NCBI GenBank assembly: GCA_947579605.1
Contig: OX388307.1
Location: forward strand, 18,391,237 to 18,455,236
DNA: 64,000 nucleotides
Origin: Athripsodes cinereus
Lineage: Eukaryota > Arthropoda > Insecta > Trichoptera > Leptoceridae
Reading direction: 5' to 3'
Below, one piece after another: positions 11,656-22,574 of this stretch. The notes beneath the pieces were generated by a model. That model had not been told where the DNA came from. It did no database searches and saw only the letters and a list, made by a program, of their open reading frames with translations. The translations under genes were made by a program, and so were the position numbers. Each line of letters starts with the position of its first letter. The first letter of the stretch is position 1.

Positions 11656-12627
11656 CTATAACATGTCGCTTCTCAAGTTTTTTTGATTCTGCTCAGAATT
11701 CTGCTGATTGAACGTGCATGGTGATATGCACTTTCTGGCTTTGTTCCCATATTTACTGTGATAGGAGCATATATTATTATGATAATGTTGGGAAACATTG
11801 TTTTTTGTATGTCTGTATGTTTGTGTATTATTGTGAAATTTGTTGCTACTATATTGTCTATGTGTGTTGTAGTTGGGAAAATTTCTTCTGCTGGAATGAA
11901 AATTATTAGTATTTTGTTTATGCAATGAGTCGTTGAGTTGCTTTCCCAAACGTTCTAACTTTTCAGTTAAAGTATGTACGGATTTATTTAAATTTTCAAT
12001 TTGATTATCTTTGTCACTATTGTTTTTTGTATGACACACAGCGATTTCTTGTGCCTGATAGACATTTGTTATTTTATCTGCTATTAATGCTATTTCGTCC
12101 AAGCTACCATTGCTTGTGGTAATATGTGCTTGTACGTGTTTAGGTATATGCTGTATCCAAAGATATTTCAATGTTGTATCATCAATATTTAAACCAATAG
12201 CTAATGATTTCATTTCTCTAAGCAATTGAGATGGTGTTTTATCTCCAAGTTGTAAATTTGAAAAGAGTTTCTCTCTGCGAGAATCTGGGGATATTCCCAT
12301 TCTATTTAATATTGCATCTTTTAGTCTAGAATACATTGTTGGACATTTATCAAGATTTATAATATCGGATACCTGTGAAATTGTGTTTTGATCCAGTTGA
12401 GCAACAAGATGTGCATACCTCGTATCTTCGGATGTGATTCCTGCTAGTTCAAATTGTATGTCAATCTGCTTGAACCAAAGTTGTAAATTGTTACTCCAAA
12501 TCGGTGGTATTTTAATTGATACTCTATCTGTAAATGAAACATTCTTAGTTATATTTGATTCATCCTTGCTAGGTTTATTTGCTTGCTCAAACATCTTGAG
12601 ATAAATTAAATTTTTCAATTGTATCAA
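11656..12627 (-). CDS. gag: gypsy Gag
   Basis: This is a 323-aa protein. Its first half carries the insect-gypsy Gag signature (KIPPIWSNNLQLWFKQ, then a helical capsid-like region to about residue 190), of the type annotated as DUF7041. A Lys/Glu-rich possible coiled coil follows (LNKSVHTLTEKLERLGKQL), then an Asn/His-rich stretch and a C-terminal knuckle with spacing C-Y-H...C...C (CSYHSKYGNKARKC), a variant of the CCHC nucleocapsid finger. Gag packages the element RNA. The stop lies just past the frameshift heptamer. The start Met at 12627 is the first in the frame, but the next Met (residue 12) is also possible. Confidence 0.92.
   Translation of the reverse strand: MIQLKNLIYLKMFEQANKPSKDESNITKNVSFTDRVSIKIPPIWSNNLQLWFKQIDIQFELAGITSEDTRYAHLVAQLDQNTISQVSDIINLDKCPTMYSRLKDAILNRMGISPDSRREKLFSNLQLGDKTPSQLLREMKSLAIGLNIDDTTLKYLWIQHIPKHVQAHITTSNGSLDEIALIADKITNVYQAQEIAVCHTKNNSDKDNQIENLNKSVHTLTEKLERLGKQLNDSLHKQNTNNFHSSRRNFPNYNTHRQYSSNKFHNNTQTYRHTKNNVSQHYHNNICSYHSKYGNKARKCISPCTFNQQNSEQNQKNLRSDML
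11677..11683 (-). promoter_or_regulatory. -1 ribosomal frameshift heptamer A AAA AAC
   Basis: In the gag frame the codons CAA AAA AAC form the classical slippery heptamer A-AAA-AAC. A -1 slip enters the pol frame, which then runs open through the pol Met and the protease. This explains how an intact pol without its own obvious start is expressed. I did not identify the downstream stimulatory structure. Confidence 0.75.
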
Positions 12628-13350
12628 TATAAATAATTTGCTGACAATGAAGAACAGCCTGCAATCGAAAAAGATTTAACAAGAAAACAATTGAGTAATT
12701 AAGATTTGAAAACAGCAAACAATTCCAATGTATCCAGCACTTGTGAAAATTTTCTTAGTTTGTGACAATATTATATAAAAAATTTTGGTATTTGTTTTCC
12801 ATCCAACAGCGAATAGATCCCTGCAGCTAAACTAGCTAAAATTTAAAAGCAAATTGATTAAAAAATGTAACACACATAAATTTGTTGTTTAAAAATTTAA
12901 ATTTGTAAGATACACAAAGACAATACAAAATTTTTAAAATATCACTTGATTGTGACAAAAATGTATAAAATTATAAAAATTATCTTTTTTAGGTGCGCAA
13001 ATTCGTGTCTGATTCGTTGTTCTGATTTTCAATAAATTAGGCTAGAATCTATTCTATATTAGATTCTGCCTTAGACTTTAGCACCTCTTGAATCACGACA
13101 CGGGCTCACTCTCGGCAACGGCGGCAAAATTTTGTAAATTTGTATAAAAACTATATCGATCTGTTACACACACTTATATTTAGGATTAAAAGATTTGAAA
13201 TACAATACAATACAGCTGTTTATCTTGAATGCAAGAAAAATTGTTATTGAAAAATTTTATTTCAACAGCTGATTGTGACAACTCGAAAATTTTCAAGGTG
13301 AAAAATTTTGTTAGGTTATGTATAATATATCAATTCAAATAATTATGTTC
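12628..13350 (-). other. gypsy 5' leader
   Basis: About 720 bases of AT-rich sequence lie between the primer-binding site and gag. No ORF is visible. Packaging signals would lie here, but I cannot identify them. Confidence 0.6.
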
Positions 13351-13368
13351 TTTTGTCGTGGGTCACCA
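13351..13368 (-). promoter_or_regulatory. tRNA primer-binding site
   Basis: On the minus strand the sequence TGGTGACCCACGAC begins a few bases inside the 5' LTR. The TGG matches the CCA end of a tRNA. I cannot name the tRNA. Confidence 0.6.
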
Positions 13369-13372
13369 TTTA

Positions 13373-13949
13373 TAGGAGTCACCTTTTATTAGGTGTTTGT
13401 AGCTCTCTTGGAGATAAAGAAAATCTTTTAGTTCATAATTCCATTTACATACAGTGAATATGAAAATTTGACTATTGCCAAAAGATTGGCTACTCCCTAT
13501 ATTTTAAATTATTATATTTTTACTTACAGTGTGTTTTGAATAAAAGAATCGATTATATTTAACACTTGTTTTAATTTATAAATTGAATTACAGAAAAATA
13601 AAATATTGTAACAATGATAATGAAAAGTTAAAAGAGAATATTAATTTGTTAAACTATTATAATTGCCTGCCGAAAGTGAACTGAAGTGGATAATTTTCTC
13701 CTACTCTATTGATGGCTTTCGTGTGAGATTTTAACGCCCTCTATTACAGACATCTACATTTTGTCTCCCCTGAAGGTTTGCGTCTTGGTAAACATTTGGT
13801 GCTAACTTTACTTCTTCCTGATCTTCATTAGATGGCGGTGCTATGTCCATTTTTAGTTTATAATGTTGCTGAAACACATTATCAATTTTCATTTACAAAA
13901 CATACATATATAAAACTATAATTGTTGGCAAGCTTCGCTGGTTGCCACA
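13373..13949 (-). repeat. 5' LTR of the gypsy element
   Basis: This is the upstream LTR of the minus-strand element and matches 7992-8568. It contains the promoter and polyadenylation functions; the exact TATA and AATAAA positions were not assigned. It is followed by TATA (13950-13953), the second half of the target duplication. Confidence 0.93.
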
Positions 13950-14044
13950 TATATTTTGGTAAATCCGTTTTTAAATTTGTTCTATTGTTTTATTTTTGTC
14001 TTTGTTATGGATAGAGTTTAATGTATTCCTCAGAATATTCATAT

Positions 14045-14560
14045 ATTTTTATTGTAATAATTCTTCTTCTTCTGCTTGTAGTAGATCATTGATCTGTTTG
14101 TTCGGAATTTGTTTCCTCTTGCGACACTGAAGACCAACTATCCTTCCATCTTTTAGCTGGCCTTCCAGGTAATCTTCGCCCTAGTGGAATCTCGTTCGCG
14201 GCGATGTGGGTTAATCTATCACTACTCACGCGATCCACATGGTCCCTCCAGAACCGTTTTCTCTTTTTGCTCCACCGAACGATATCTTCAGTTTCGCAGA
14301 TTTATCTTATTTCGGTGTTTCTGACTCTGTCTCTGAGGATTTTTCCCGCGATTGCACGTAGAGTCTTCATTTAGAGGTTCGAAAGAGATTTTTTGTTCTG
14401 TTAGTATCTGCTCGCGTTTCGACACCATATGCCATTATCGGCCTCACGCAGGTTTTGTAAATGCGTACCTTACTGTTTCGTATATTATTGTAATAATTAA
14501 TGGCCTTAATCCGTATGATGTTAAAATAAATAAATACAAATCGTCCTCTACGTACCATAT
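14045..14560 (-). pseudogene. C-terminal fragment of a LINE reverse transcriptase
   Basis: Minus-strand frames contain KVRIYKTCVRPIMAYGVE, then (after a frameshift) a segment with RDRVRNTEIR, a Trp/Arg-rich stretch, DHVDRVSSDRL and LGRRLPGRPAKRWKD. These are hallmark motifs of the end of LINE ORF2 (RTE/Jockey-like 'GRP.KRW.D'). The 3' tail at about 14045-14070 is a short CTT/TTC run on the plus strand. Frame changes show that it is dead. Confidence 0.75.
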
Positions 14561-14968
14561 CAGCTCAACAATAATTAAATTAGGTAGTTATTATGTTGAA
14601 ATTGATTTTTGTTTCAAATAGATAGGTAATAGGTATCTAGTTGGCAAAATAATATGTTGAGTTATTTATATGCAGTGTGAGGAGTGTCACCAGCTTGCTT
14701 AGCAGAGCAGAGACAATTGAGTACCTACAAAGAGTTACCCCAGATCTTTGGGTAATAAATAATGTTAATTCTTACAAAACTGTAAGTCCCTCCTTCTCCC
14801 TCCACTGCTTTTACATTTCAACAATAGGGTAAATATCATTTTAACCGACCGGCTTTTGAAACCTTTGATATCACAATACAGTGATACATTCACCTTCTAA
14901 ACATTGAATTGTGGATATCTATTGCTATGTTAAATAATATAAGATATTATCTTGTGATGAATAAATCA
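14561..14968. other. non-coding spacer
   Basis: No gene or recognised repeat is seen between the LINE fragment and the mariner element. Confidence 0.4.
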
Positions 14969-15890
14969 TACATGGTCCATTATGAAAGTAATGCACATTT
15001 TTTGGGAAAAATATATTTTTTGATCCTATCGGTACAAATGCTTCAAAATCTTCAAAATAGTCCTCTCCTGCATTAATGTACTTGCGGAGACGTGTCTGCT
15101 ATGCCTGGAAGACACCCTGAAACTCCTCCACAGGAATGCCTTTCCAGAACGTTGTAACACGCATTAAGATGTTTTCTGCGGACTCCCAATGCTTTCCTTT
15201 CAGCTCTCTCTTCAGTCAGGGGAACAAAAAAAGTTACAGGCAGCTAAATCGGGACTGTAAGGAGACTGGGGAACCACTGGGGTACTGCTTCAGGCCAGGA
15301 AGTTATCTACGATGAAGGCCGTGTGGAATTTCTGTGTGTTCGCATTTGCAGATCTTCGGTCACAATCCTATGTACCACAAATGTGGACAAGTTTAGGGAG
15401 TCAGCGATTTACTGGATGCTCAATCGACGGTCAGACGCAAAACTTGGCGTACGTGCGTCACGTTTTCTTCGGTTCTGGCCTTTGTTGGCGTCCAGAATGG
15501 TGTTCATCAAGGACCTTTTCCCGGCCCTCCTTGAACGCCTTGCGCTGCCTCCCGGATTGTGATCTTGAAATGCAGTCGTCCTTAAAAGGCCTCTTAAAGA
15601 ACCTGGAATGTTTCGGTAGCATTCTTTCATTCATTCTTTCCAAGCCGCATGCAAAGCTTGATAGCGCACCGCTGTTCAAGCGAACCGCCTATCACGCCGT
15701 GTTACAAAGACAAAAAACACACTTCACGCAAAGCCACGTCCTTCCGCTCTCACTACTCCCAGCGAAATTAAACCATGCGCGTTTGAACGGCCAGACCTCA
15801 CGCCACATTTTCCGACTAGTCCGAGTGCGCTGCGATGGAAAGTCGCGTCACAAAAAAATCATGTGCATTACTTTCATAATGGACTATGTA
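14969..15890 (-). mobile_element. internally deleted mariner-family transposon
   Basis: The TIRs are about 28 bp (left 14971 CATGGTCCATTATGAAAGTA, right end 15888 complementary with one mismatch) and are flanked by TA on both sides (14969-14970 and 15889-15890). TA duplications and the SPYSPDL motif on the minus strand identify the mariner family. The length of about 918 bp is shorter than the usual 1.3 kb, and the middle of the transposase is missing. Confidence 0.88.
15030..15830 (-). pseudogene. mariner transposase remnant
   Basis: Minus-strand frames show an N-terminal helix-turn-helix-like region (around FKRPFKDDCISRSQSG), then a catalytic-core end containing QSPYSPDLA and a Phe-rich FFLFP segment, where the Asp of SPDL corresponds to the third catalytic Asp of the DD34D triad. 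The C-terminus has WQ-TRLRKYINAGEDYFE. Several frame changes and stops, and loss of the central core with the first two Asp regions, make it inactive. Confidence 0.8.
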
Positions 15891-17540
15891 TACCTAATTA
15901 TAAAAACAGTATATGGGTAGGTGCTGGTTCTGGGTTTGTAATTAACTCAAATCTAGTCCCAAACATCTTAACTTAACAACATGATTGCATCTTAAATGTG
16001 GAGCAGGTGAGCAGTTAGAGGATTTAAGTGTAGGATATAACGAATGAAAGTTTAAGACTCTAGCAGGCTATCGATCAAAATCTGTAATGACCACATTATG
16101 TAATGTGCTCTGGCTCTGATGGTTTCGTTCCTGTGTTCACCAAAGCTTTAAAACAAAATAAAACAAAAAATATGTAAATATATGAATCTTGTTACGTTTA
16201 ATATTTCTAAATAAATTGTTTCGCCAAAATGTTTAGATGCTGTATTTTTTACCCTTAATAGGGCCACCTCCGTAGTTTCTACTACATCTACGCGCCACAC
16301 TATAGTGTCGTATAGGGACTTGTTTATGACGAGCTAATCAACCTAATGGACTCAGCTTACTAAGTAGAGAACACCCCCAAACTTAAATATAGATACATCA
16401 ACATAATCATAACCGCTCTATTTCCATACCAGAAATAATACCGAAATTCATTATTGCTATGCCTATATTAAAATTACTTTTTGAACAAATTTGAACATAA
16501 TCGCATTGATGGTTATTTTTCATCTTCTTTCATCCTTAAGCGCTCCTCTCAGAAGCATATTCGTGGAAAATAAATGAAAAGAAATGTATCTATATTACAT
16601 AGAGAGAGAACTGTTCTTTTTTGGGAGTCAACGAATCAATTACATTTGTACTGATTTGTAATCTAGCTAGGAATTAAACTTTCAAAATTTGTTGCATATT
16701 GTTCAATTTTCAGACAGTAATTATTTCTAGTTATTTATAGAAAAGCCAGGAACAGTATTAGTATTCTCTAAATAAACCTAAAAAACAATAATGAACAAAG
16801 AATAGGAATGTTTTAATAATACCTAAGCGGATATCTTTTGAATACAAAGAGATAAAATAATTGTAATGGATGGATTGTAATGGAATGAGTGGAAAGGTAA
16901 TAAAAAAAATTGTGAATATTTATTTATTTTATAAGTAAAGTAAACAAAAAATTATAGGAGTATAACATACAACTAAAAAATCTATTACTTAATCTATGAA
17001 GACATTTAGAATATTTACCGCTTTTTTATTGTTTTATGTGCGTGTAACTATATCATCTGAGGCCCGTGGCAAATTCATTGGATGGGGCCCGTAAAAATCA
17101 ACATGTTGTAATTTAATCTTTAATAAAAATCTATTAAATTTTATCTTCAAAAGCATAGTTATTAAATAATTGTAATGAAATAACCATTTAATATTAACGA
17201 GATTTTTTAATAAAATTCTTTTCTTCGAGCTTTCTGTTCCACAGAAGTGTAATTTATTTGAATTTGTGTACGAGTATGGTATTTAGTTGTCTTACTTTGA
17301 TTGATTTTAAGTAGGTACCTCCTAATGTAAAACTTATATTTTTTACTAATTTTTTATTCATTTATTTATTTTGAGGTGCACAACCGATGTTTGATACATA
17401 TTATCAACTTAATCAGCAAAAATCACACAAATAATCAAACATCCAAACCATGCACACGACATCAATAGATACATTCATTCGATCTCATACAGTCATCTCG
17501 CAAACAATTCTCGTACCTAGATTTAACATCCACACCATTA
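15891..17540. other. AT-rich non-coding DNA
   Basis: No convincing ORF is seen. Near 17060-17090 the words GGCCCGTGGCAAATT and GGGGCCCGTAAAA resemble the terminal regions of hAT elements, as does 17762-17836 (GAGGGCCCGTGGCATTTTGCC), so old hAT debris is likely. Confidence 0.4.
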
Positions 17541-17695
17541 TATTATTTATTTATTTATTTTATTCTTCTTGCACATCATCATTCATATAACAAATTAAGT
17601 AAAGCAGTATACACAAAAAAAAATGTGATGATCTGCAGTGGCGAGATTATCACTATATGGTGATTTCTTCCATCTAACCACGTATAATTTATTCA
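17541..17695 (-). repeat. LINE-tail-like repeat, (AATA)n end
   Basis: Read on the minus strand, the sequence goes from GGTTAGATGGAAGAAATCAC and GATAATCTCGCCACTGCA to an (AATAAATA)n tail. Related copies are at 25586-25722, 32101-32225, 54058-54112 and, more distantly, 56955-57145. The common 3' tail on the minus strand and a shared body suggest 5'-truncated LINE or SINE insertions. Confidence 0.6.
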
Positions 17696-18585
17696 ATAAA
17701 AAAAATCCTTAAGTAGGTATATACACATATGAAACGCTTCTTCTGAGATCGGGCTTCTTGGACTGGGGGCTCGCATCAGACCGAGGGCCCGTGGCATTTT
17801 GCCAGCCCTGCCACCATAATAGTTTCGCCACTGTGCAGATGACAAAACCAATCAAACATCTCGATTGGAGAACTATGTTTACACAATGTAACATTGCGCA
17901 AAAACTAATCGAAAGAAGTCAGAAAAGCGTCAAAGCCAATTCGTAAGCGTTGGGACGCCTTTCTCACTTCTTTTGTAATCTATGGAGAAATAACCAAACA
18001 TTTAAGTTAATAAGATCCACAAACACGTTGGGTAGACAAAAACATAAAAATAAATCAAATTAAATATACAGAATATAAAGTATAGGTATGTAAGATGACA
18101 ACATTTTCATATCTAGATATTTCCTCGTTGAGGTAGAAGCTCTGCTAGAACTATACTAAAATCTGAAAGAGTCAATTTGATATGTTTTGTAGTAAAGAAG
18201 ATATTTTAGAAGTTTAACTTCATAATTCAGAATTCTTGAACAGAGCTAACTGTAATATGAACGCAGCTTTAGATAATATTATGCATAGCGTATTCTGTGA
18301 AATTACTATTAGGTAGGTATCTAATGTACAATACCACCCTCATAGAACATATTATATATCTAAATAATAAAAGATATTAACAATTATTTGTATTAGAAAT
18401 GCCAAGTCACTGGACTGTGGGTCATGGTACCTATAGATAAAACATAAAAATCATTAGGTACCCATAACTAACAGAGATCATCCTTGTTCTGAAAAAGGAC
18501 ATGTACGATGCAAGAGTCTCTATATATAGGTAACGGTTTACGATGATATTTTAAATGTAGGTACCTACTTACCTATAAATGTTTT
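17696..18585. other. non-coding DNA with a rearranged dispersed repeat
   Basis: Positions 17850-17980 share ATGTTTACACAATGTAA with 37190 in direct orientation, but GCCAATTCGTAAGCGTTGGG (17935-17954) occurs at 37240-37262 in inverted orientation. A tip of a hAT-like sequence (TTCGCCACTG) precedes it. No gene is seen. Confidence 0.45.
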
Positions 18586-21500
18586 ATATCTGTACGCCGG
18601 AGCGAAACTACACCATGTCGAGTGACATCGTTTTACACTATGGCCGTTCAAAGTTTTTTCGATTTGTTTTTTGATATATTTTTTTATTTTTCTTGTAGTT
18701 TTTTGAAATTTAATTGCTTCCCAAGATAGTTTTAAGTTAATTTTATCTATTTCAATGCACATACAAAACAAGAAACATGTTTTTTGTTTAAAAAACGTAA
18801 ATATAATAACATAGTGTAGTTTACCTCTATTAATATTTTGACAGTTAGAGTAAACATTTGAGAGGTAAAGTACACTATGTCGGTTTAATGAACATTTTGG
18901 TGGTTCTTTTTCCATTTTTTACCGATATTATGGAATAGTTTTTCTGTTACACATTAATTTAAGACTTTGGAATAACAAAGTGGGGGCCATTAATAGAAAA
19001 AATGTCAAATCTGTCATTATTTTTGCTATATAGATCAATTTAAATACATCATCTAAATTTTTGAGTTTCCAGTTGATTTGATTCAGAAAAACCTCTGAAG
19101 CACATAAAAAATTAGAGGAGAAACAGAAACAATACATAGTTATTTATTCAAAATTGATAGTCAAAGCCTTTCACAAGCTGTTTCGATATAAATAGATCGC
19201 AATTTTAGTTTTTCACAGCACTCTGACCTTTCAAAGAAGAAAAGACAATAATTATTATAATATATCGTCCATTATTGAGTGGCTGATAACTCAGTGCAAT
19301 TTAAAATGTCCTTGCTCCTCATCGAGGGTTTGATTCACTTGACCTTGAAAATGTATTTCTGCTAGGAAGAATGCAAGGTACCCTTTAAGTATTAGTTCCT
19401 TTGGGGCTGCTGTGCGAAAGGTGACATCCTTGTAATAGATGAGTGTTCAACCCCACTTGTCTCATTCTTATAAATTATAGTAACAGGCTATAATCATTCT
19501 AATGAAAAATATCTTGCATGAGACTTAGAATATAAAAAATATATTCCTGTGAACTATTCCACTTATAGAAAATGTGATAATATGAACAAGCAGATAATGT
19601 TAATAAGGGATATGAAAAAAGTTTGGTATAAAAAGTTGTTATTTAATTTTTGAAAACAATACACAATATACAAATATTTAAAAGTTAAAAAAGATACAAA
19701 ATAAGGGTCAATCATCTACGGATTAATCTTCAACTCTGTTGTTATTTATTATTGATTTGTAAAATATATGAAATTACGATTCCAGCAAGTCCTTGGGAAT
19801 TGCTATGGTAGATGTTCTTGAGGGCATCAAAGCCTCTGGGACCTTCCAGATTTTCTACTTAGTATTGTGTTTTTAAAATTGTCTTTTAACGAACATCGGT
19901 ATATCAATTCTCTTCTTTACTCCAGGTCTAAACATTTTGATCTAGATAATTAATTTCTCATTAGTTTTTCCATAAAAAAAACCCCTTATACTTCCCGGCA
20001 GCATAACCGGCCTTTCTTCTATTAACACAGCGTATCTTTTTTATGGATTATACAATATCTGCCTTGCTGTATTTTCAACAGTTCTGAGAGAATTATGTGC
20101 CAGTGTTGTTATTTCTATCTCATTTATATCTTACTCCAAAATCAACCAAAGCTACAAAAAAAAACATTGCGTAACAAGAATTTGATTATGATATATTCAC
20201 CAAAGACTTGTAAAGTCTGAAAAACTCTACACAAATTTCTATTCAAAATATAAATTACATAAAAATAAGGTTGTTTTTCATATCAGATCCATTTCTTTCA
20301 ATTTCCTCTCCATCAATATTGTCCATAATCACAATTCCATGTGCAGAGTTCATTTTCTGAAAAATACAACAAATGTTAAACATTCGAATCAGTTTCATCT
20401 CTATTGAAAACAAATAAAATTCATACACTTGGCTGTGTAATTTGGAATCAAATGAATCAATACAAGAAAATACAACATACATAAAAATAGTGCTGTTTTA
20501 CATACCAGATCCATTCCTCATTTTTTGATTTCATCTCCATTTATAATGTCAGTAATCAGAATTCCTGTGCTGTAGCCATTGTCAAATCTTTCCATTATTT
20601 TCTACAACTACCTCTGTTATTTCAGTGCCAAGTCCATTCCTGATAAATACAACAAATATTAATCATTCAAATCAGTTTGGTATCTATTAAAAACAAATTA
20701 CATGTGTCCATTTAGCTGTGTGTAATTTAGAATCAAATGAAGCGAAAATAATTAACGTAAAAATAATGCGGTTTTACATACCAGATCAATTCCTGCCACT
20801 TTGCTTTTTTTCTCCACCAATATTGTCCATAATCATACTACCATGTGCTGCAGCCATTATCAAATCCATCTAATTATCTTAAACGACCGCGTCTGTTCTT
20901 CTACATGTCAATGTTCTTGCAATTACAATCCTAATAAATTGATAAAAGGAAACTTAATTTTTAAATCGTAATAACAAAAATCTCCTAATGCGTTGTACGG
21001 AATCTATGAACATAGTATTATAAATAAACGTTGTATAACTTACCAGAGATTAACAGTAACTATATGCATCTTTGAAGAATAGTAAAAAACTATTTCTTCT
21101 AAAAAACCTTATACTTTTCTTTATTAAACAACAATCGAATTATAAATACGCCAACAAAATACAGAAAACATAATGAAGTAAACAAGTCGGGGAAAAGAAT
21201 GTTATGACATTTGAGATCGGTATTACCATGAATGTAAAATATAAATACGCCATTATAGCGGCAAATTTTAAAATGTCTATTTATTTCCAGTGCATTATCA
21301 ATAAAAATAAATTTAAAAAATATCTTTTATATTATAATTATAATGACTTGTAATTTATTTAAGTTTTTATAGTATTAATTTTTAAAAAAATCTTAGTTAT
21401 AAAAATTGTGTTCATTACACAATAGCCATATTGTTGACTACGTCTTGTTAATGGTAACCCGAAATACTGTTTTGACGCCATATTGCTTCACATAGTGTCC

Positions 21501-21742
21501 TTGGCAATCCTCGGGTACATCTTTGCCTAGAGGTAAACTACACTATGTTAACTTGGTGTTGTTTCGCTTGGATAAAATAATAACATAGCGTTTTATACCT
21601 TTGGGTATCTAAAAATATACTTAGTTTTCAAATATTTTATAAATATCATTGAAAAGAGCGTAACTAGCTCTGTAAGAATGTGTAAATATCTCAATTTGCC
21701 CAAATTTTCACTTGGTGTAGTTTCGCTCCGGCGTACAGATAT
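18586..21742. mobile_element. 3.1-kb TIR DNA transposon, ATAT target duplication
   Basis: The TIR starts CTGTACGCCGGAGCGAAACT at 18590 and ends with its complement at 21738. About 26 bp are perfect. ATAT flanks both sides (18586-18589 and 21739-21742). Subterminal copies of a GTAAACTACACTATG-type motif lie near 18632, 18815, 18866 and 21530. No intact transposase is visible; the interior contains a triplicated unit at 20255-20880. The CTGTAC terminus is shared with the element at 47177-47955. Confidence 0.87.
20255..20880 (-). repeat. three diverged tandem copies of an exon-like unit
   Basis: Units of about 220-280 bp begin on the plus strand near 20262, 20483 and 20760, each with AAAATA-(A/G)TG-(C/T)(T/G)GTTTT, an ATACCAGATC or ATCAGATC word and a TTGTCCATAATCA-like word. 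On the minus strand each encodes a related peptide (HGIVIMDNIDGEE, TGILITDIINGDE and HGSMIMDNIGGE). Two of them then reach a possible splice donor GTATGTAAAAC. Each carries disabling differences. This looks like duplicated exons of a decayed transposon gene. Confidence 0.55.
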
Positions 21743-22076
21743 ATCATGTATCATGATTTCCAAATTAATTACTACCCCGAACTAGCAAAGTAGGTTCGGA
21801 AATTTATTATCTACCTACCTAAATTTAATCCGAAAGCTTTTCCCATAAATGTCAATGGTTACTTCTTTCACAGGGACGCCGGGTTTAAAGTTAGGTAAAA
21901 AAAATATAACCCTTGATTAGCTAAACCTATAGTCTCCCGCAATTTTATTTATAGCATTGAGTGCAGCACAAAAGGCGTTCCAAGTTTAGGTATAGGTAAT
22001 CACCATAAGTAATAATAAATTAATATGATTGTAGGCAATAGACTCGCGCCTTATGTTCACATCAACACCTACATAG
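21743..22076. other. non-coding spacer
   Basis: Nothing recognisable lies between the two transposons. Confidence 0.4.
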
Positions 22077-22574
22077 GCACAGGTAGTGATGTGAGAAGAA
22101 ATTTCTCGAGAACGAGAAATTTCTCCTCTGATGAAAGAGAAATTTCTCTCCATATTTTAATTAGTGGTGTTATGACCTTTCGCCCAGTACACTTCGCAGC
22201 CAACCTGATTGATCCAAAAAATTGTGGGGCTGATTAAGGCCCAATTCAGAGGGTATTTTTTTCCATGAACGTACCTGCAATTTTTTTTTTGACTTAAATA
22301 TGGGCATGTGAGGTGTCAAACATCAAGATTTTTCATCATCTATTAGCACTTTTTTCTATATAGGTACCTAACATTAAATTTATTTGTTTCCATAATTAAT
22401 TGTAGCCATATTGGTGATAAATTGTCTCAACTTTTGTACATTGTTTTTGATTGATTGAATAAAGTATTTATTATTATTTTACTGTTAAATAAAAAATATA
22501 AAAAAATCGCCGAAAATTCTCGGTAAATTTCTCGAAAAATTATTTCTTGAGAATTCCACAACACTAGGCACAGG
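22077..22574. mobile_element. hAT-type MITE with perfect 8-bp duplication
   Basis: A direct repeat GGCACAGG flanks it (22077-22084 and 22567-22574). Its ends are imperfect inverted repeats (TAGTGATGTG at 22085 and CACAACACTA ending at 22566), the TAGTG form typical of hAT ends. Internal AGAAATTTCTC palindromes near both ends (22095-22150 and 22515-22555) give a strong fold-back. Its length is 482 bp and it has no coding capacity. Confidence 0.82.

Larger units (their letters stand above)
7988..13953 (-). mobile_element. complete Ty3/gypsy LTR retrotransposon, minus strand
   Basis: The element is about 5.96 kb with LTRs of about 577 bp, which I find identical by eye, gag and pol in different frames, a primer-binding site, a polypurine tract and a TATA duplication on both flanks (7988-7991 and 13950-13953). 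The domain order in pol is protease, reverse transcriptase, RNase H, integrase, which is the gypsy order. No third (env) frame lies between pol and the 3' LTR. Identical LTRs and intact frames indicate a very recent insertion that may still be active. Confidence 0.95.

Noticed and set aside
17637..17836. hAT element bounded by CAGTGGCGA and TTCGCCACTG
   Set aside because: The left word belongs to a repeat found in several other places without the right end, and the flanking eight bases do not match.
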